Part shown: in pieces, positions 4,790 to 6,698 of the stretch
Layout: the number at the start of each line of letters is the position of its first letter
Position numbering within the stretch: position 1 is the first letter of the stretch
Source: Acidobacteriota bacterium
GTDB lineage: Bacteria > Acidobacteriota > Vicinamibacteria > Vicinamibacterales > JACQTH01
Direction of reading: 5' to 3'
Length of the DNA: 6,698 nt
Assembly (NCBI GenBank): GCA_016210935.1
Contig: JACQTH010000323.1
Span: 1-6,698 of the forward strand
Translations under genes and position numbers: made by a program
Notes under the pieces: model-generated
Database searches by the model: none
Told to the model about the DNA's origin: nothing
What the model saw: only the letters and a program-made list of their open reading frames with translations

Positions 4790-6001
4790 TCACCGTTTCA
4801 GCATCCCCGCGAGTGGCTGGGCGGGATCGGCGAGAGCAGCCGGATTCACCGGCACGCGACGCTCGATGAGGCGCCGAGCGGCGGCGAGATCACGCTGCGC
4901 GTTGATGCCCATCGCGTACGTCAGAAGGCCGTCGCTGACTTCGAGAATCATCGCGCGCTTGCCGTTGAGAGGCCGACGGACACGCGAGGCCTCCGGTACC
5001 GGCCAGCCGACGCCCTGAATGTACAGATCGAACTGCTCGGACCAGAACGACGGCACCATGACATACGCGTCATGCGCTCCGGCGGCGTTGCGCCCGGCGA
5101 CGGTACCCTGGTCCAGCGCGTGGCCCCAGTTCTCCAGCCGCACGCGACCGCGCGGTCCGGGAAACCGCACCACGTCGCCGGCGGCAAGAATGGCCGCATC
5201 GGACGTCCGGCACTGTTTGTCAACGAGAACGCCATCGTCGGTGGCCAGGCCGGCCGCGGCGGCCAGCGCATCGTTCGGACGGATGCCGGCACCGACCACG
5301 ACGATATCGGCGATGAACCGCTCGCCGGCGCCAGTTACCACGACAATGCGTCCGTCGGTCATCGATTCGGCCGATCGCAGCGTGGTGTTCACGAGAATCT
5401 CGACCCCTCGCTGCCGGTGCGCCGCATGGAGATCAGCCGCCGTTTCCTCATCGCACACGCGCGACAGGATGCGGGGCGCGACTTCGAGCACTGTCGTCCT
5501 GACGCCAAGCTCGGCGGCGGAGGCAGCGACCTCCAGTCCGATCAAACCGCCGCCGATGACGAGCAGGTTGCGGCTCTCGCGGAGCGCCGTTTTCAGCGAC
5601 TGCGCATCCGATTCCGTTCGCAAATAGTGGACACGCGGCCTTCCCGCGGGCAGCTGAGGAACCTCACGAGGCAGCGAGCCAGTTGCGATGATGAGCGCGT
5701 CGTAATGAAGGCGCCGCCCATCTTGAAGGACGACCTCACGATCACCGCGATGCACTGCGGCGCACCGTGCGGATAATTCCAGGCGGACACCGTGCCTCGC
5801 GACGCCACCGGGGCCGGCAATCAGCGCATCGGCAGGCAAGACCTTGCCGAGAAGGACGGCTTTCGACAGCGGCGGTTTCTCGTAAGGCTCGCACGCTTCG
5901 TCGGTGAGGAGTGTGACATCGGCCGAAGGATCCTGCTTCCTGGCAGCAATGGCCGCGAACGTGCCGGCGGGCCCGCCGCCGATGATGAGGAGGTGTTTCA
6001 C
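4790..6001 (-). CDS. NAD(P)/FAD-dependent ferredoxin reductase-like oxidoreductase, 403 aa
   Basis: This is a BphA4/putidaredoxin reductase-type flavoprotein of normal length. Visible elements are the FAD dinucleotide fold L-L-I-I-G-G-G-P-A-G (4-13), Y-E-K-P-P-L-S-K (40-47), I-I-A-T-G-S (104-109), the NAD(P) fold V-I-G-G-G-L-I-G-L-E (148-157), the second FAD motif A-A-G-D-V (273-277) with W-G-H-A-L-D-Q-G (292-299), and the C-terminal P-S-F-W-S-E-Q-F-D (317-325) with I-Q-G (328-330). Such enzymes pass electrons from NAD(P)H to a ferredoxin serving a Rieske dioxygenase or P450; neither partner is in the window, though they could lie upstream. The start is a GTG at 6001, without a strong ribosome binding site because the repeat array abuts it directly. 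The stop lies 3 bp before the PanB-like start (TGATGAATG), so the two are co-transcribed and probably coupled. The family is firm, the electron acceptor unknown. Confidence 0.9.
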   Translation of the reverse strand: MKHLLIIGGGPAGTFAAIAARKQDPSADVTLLTDEACEPYEKPPLSKAVLLGKVLPADALIAGPGGVARHGVRLELSARCAAVHRGDREVVLQDGRRLHYDALIIATGSLPREVPQLPAGRPRVHYLRTESDAQSLKTALRESRNLLVIGGGLIGLEVAASAAELGVRTTVLEVAPRILSRVCDEETAADLHAAHRQRGVEILVNTTLRSAESMTDGRIVVVTGAGERFIADIVVVGAGIRPNDALAAAAGLATDDGVLVDKQCRTSDAAILAAGDVVRFPGPRGRVRLENWGHALDQGTVAGRNAAGAHDAYVMVPSFWSEQFDLYIQGVGWPVPEASRVRRPLNGKRAMILEVSDGLLTYAMGINAQRDLAAARRLIERRVPVNPAALADPAQPLAGMLKR

Positions 6002-6101
6002 GGGTCAAGGGTTCAAGGGTTCAAAGGTTCAAGGGTTCGAACCTTCGAGCCTTCGAACCTTTCGAACCTTTCGAACCTTCGAACTTTTGAACTTTTGAAC
6101 C
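6002..6101. repeat. GGTTCAA/TTCGAACC repeat array forming a long inverted repeat
   Basis: About eleven imperfect units of 7-9 bp fill the gap between two minus-strand genes. Direct GGTTCAA units start at 6010, 6018 and 6026. The palindrome GGTTCGAACC (6034-6043) marks a change of orientation. TTCGA[AG]CC units follow at 6044, 6052, 6061, 6070 and 6078 (the last ending in C), then TTGAAC at 6087 and TTGAACC at 6095. The segment 6018-6041 is complementary to 6078-6101 over 24 bp with three mismatches, giving a long stem in either transcript. Its position between operon genes suggests an mRNA-processing or stability role, or simply a spreading intergenic repeat family. Confidence 0.85.
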
Positions 6102-6107
6102 TTTTCT

Positions 6108-6611
6108 TTAGGCGCGAAGCGCCATCAACATGTCCTCGATGTATTGATCCGCGTCAGCGATGACCACCATCAAGGACCACGGCCGCACCTGCGCCAGCGT
6201 TTGCGACAGCGCTTCGTCAGGAGCAGAAGAGGCTCCGACGATGAGCGCCGTCGTCATGACACGCCGGTCGCTGCAGGCTTCTCCAATGAACTCGGAACCA
6301 TGCGCCTGGCCACCCGGGCCGGCCACCATCACGACGAGATCGGCCGTGTTCACCTCGCCGCGCAGATCCCGCGGGCGCCCGGATAGATCCTGCAGCAGAC
6401 CCTCGGCGGGGTCGCCACGTGCGACGGTGGGCGTACGAGCGCTCGTAAGAAACGTGGCGTGAGCCCACGAGCCTTCGGCGAGCCGCCGGACGACCCTGTC
6501 GCCGGGCGCATCCAGCGCGATGACCTTGACGGCGCGCGGGCTCGAGTTCGGTGCCTGAATACGGAAGCGGGCTTCCGCGGCCGAACTCATCCGAGCTGAT
6601 TCGCTGCGCAT
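6108..6611 (-). CDS. Unidentified alpha/beta (Rossmann-like) protein, 167 aa
   Basis: I do not recognise this family. From the ATG at 6611 the protein is soluble, with no signal peptide or membrane segment. After a polar N-terminus of about 27 residues come strand V-K-V-I-A-L (about 29-34), the turn D-A-P-G-D-R and a helix, strand A-T-F-L-T, an Arg/Asp-rich linker, strand D-L-V-V-M-V-A-G-P-G-G (about 91-101), the helix E-F-I-G-E-A, strand T-T-A-L-I-V-G-A, a helix, strand S-L-M-V-V-I-A-D-A-D (about 146-155) and a final helix. This order, with Gly-rich loops after strands, recalls the FtsZ/tubulin nucleotide-binding domain, but the G-G-G-T-G-T/S-G tubulin signature is absent; a nucleotide-related fold is inference only. 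It is the second gene of the minus-strand operon. Starts at 6635 (GTG, GTGA overlap with the upstream stop) and 6590 (ATG) are possible. 6611 was chosen because the repeat at 6615-6630 looks intergenic. Confidence 0.7.
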   Translation of the reverse strand: MRSESARMSSAAEARFRIQAPNSSPRAVKVIALDAPGDRVVRRLAEGSWAHATFLTSARTPTVARGDPAEGLLQDLSGRPRDLRGEVNTADLVVMVAGPGGQAHGSEFIGEACSDRRVMTTALIVGASSAPDEALSQTLAQVRPWSLMVVIADADQYIEDMLMALRA

Positions 6612-6614
6612 ATG

Positions 6615-6630
6615 AAGGTTCAAGGGTTCG
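6615..6630. repeat. Second copy of the GGTTCAA-type repeat (16 bp identical to 6024-6039)
   Basis: AAGGTTCAAGGGTTCG here is identical to positions 6024-6039 of the larger array. It lies at the next gene junction upstream in the same operon, between the stop at 6632 and the likely start at 6611. The same element in two successive junctions shows a dispersed intergenic repeat family, not a single local expansion. Confidence 0.75.
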
Positions 6631-6631
6631 C

Positions 6632-6698
6632 TCACACCGACGCCGGCGCCACGTCCGGATGCGCGGTCAGCGCATCGCGCGCCGCATCCTTGAAGGGC
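6632..6698 (-). CDS. 3' end of an unidentified gene (last 21 codons)
   Basis: The minus-strand frame entering from the right edge reads PFKDAARDALTAHPDVAPAS followed by V and a TGA at 6634-6632. The codon choice is strongly GC-rich and the residues form a convincing C-terminal helix plus Pro/Ala tail, so a real gene end is likely. Too little is present to name the family. It is the most upstream visible member of the minus-strand operon; the promoter of that operon must lie further upstream, outside the window. Confidence 0.55.
   Translation of the reverse strand, partial: PFKDAARDALTAHPDVAPASV

Noticed and set aside
4718..5776. 352-codon plus-strand frame opposite the reductase
   Set aside because: The minus-strand reductase is unmistakable over the same interval; the plus frame is His/Arg/Gly-rich with no recognisable domain.
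6002..6101. CRISPR array
   Set aside because: The units are only 7-9 bp with no unique spacers and they reverse orientation at the centre, which CRISPR repeats do not do.

Overview
The window is GC-rich bacterial DNA with tightly packed genes, frequent GTG starts and stop/start overlaps. No rRNA, tRNA, CRISPR array or transposase was seen. The mix of genes (DUF411, a FadR-type GntR regulator, a decarboxylase of the 4,5-dihydroxyphthalate type) and the GGTTCAA-type intergenic repeats suggest a soil bacterium. My best guess is an acidobacterial (Vicinamibacteria-like) genome, but betaproteobacterial or other soil lineages are not excluded by anything I can read.

Layout. (1) Positions 1-781 look like an accessory or scarred region. 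It holds the start of a ribbon-helix-helix (RHH) antitoxin-like gene running off the left edge, a doubtful 38-aa ORF, a second RHH gene without an adjacent toxin, and, on the opposite strand and overlapping it, a short membrane-anchored ORF that looks like the 5' remnant of a longer gene. (2) Positions 782-2202 hold two plus-strand genes joined by a 4-bp GTGA overlap: an exported DUF411 metal-binding protein and a 4,5-dihydroxyphthalate decarboxylase-like protein. (3) Positions 2241-6698 are all minus strand. In transcription order they are the end of an unidentified gene, an unidentified alpha/beta protein, a BphA4-type FAD reductase, a divergent PanB-like enzyme, an alpha/beta hydrolase with a Cys nucleophile, and, behind its own promoter, a FadR-type GntR regulator that converges on the decarboxylase gene.

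How the genes may work together. The minus-strand genes are nearly contiguous and read as one catabolic or specialised metabolic operon: an electron-transfer reductase, a lyase of the ketopantoate hydroxymethyltransferase fold with altered active-site residues, and a C-C or ester hydrolase with an altered triad. The GntR regulator and the decarboxylase-like gene nearby fit a pathway for an aromatic or oxo-acid substrate. The substrate cannot be read from the sequence, and this set may be an uncharacterised pathway.

Two wider signals stand out. Three or four promoters place the predicted transcription start on or within 3 nt of the start codon, suggesting leaderless mRNAs. A family of GGTTCAA/TTCGAACC repeats sits in two successive junctions of the minus-strand operon, and in one of them it builds a long inverted repeat.
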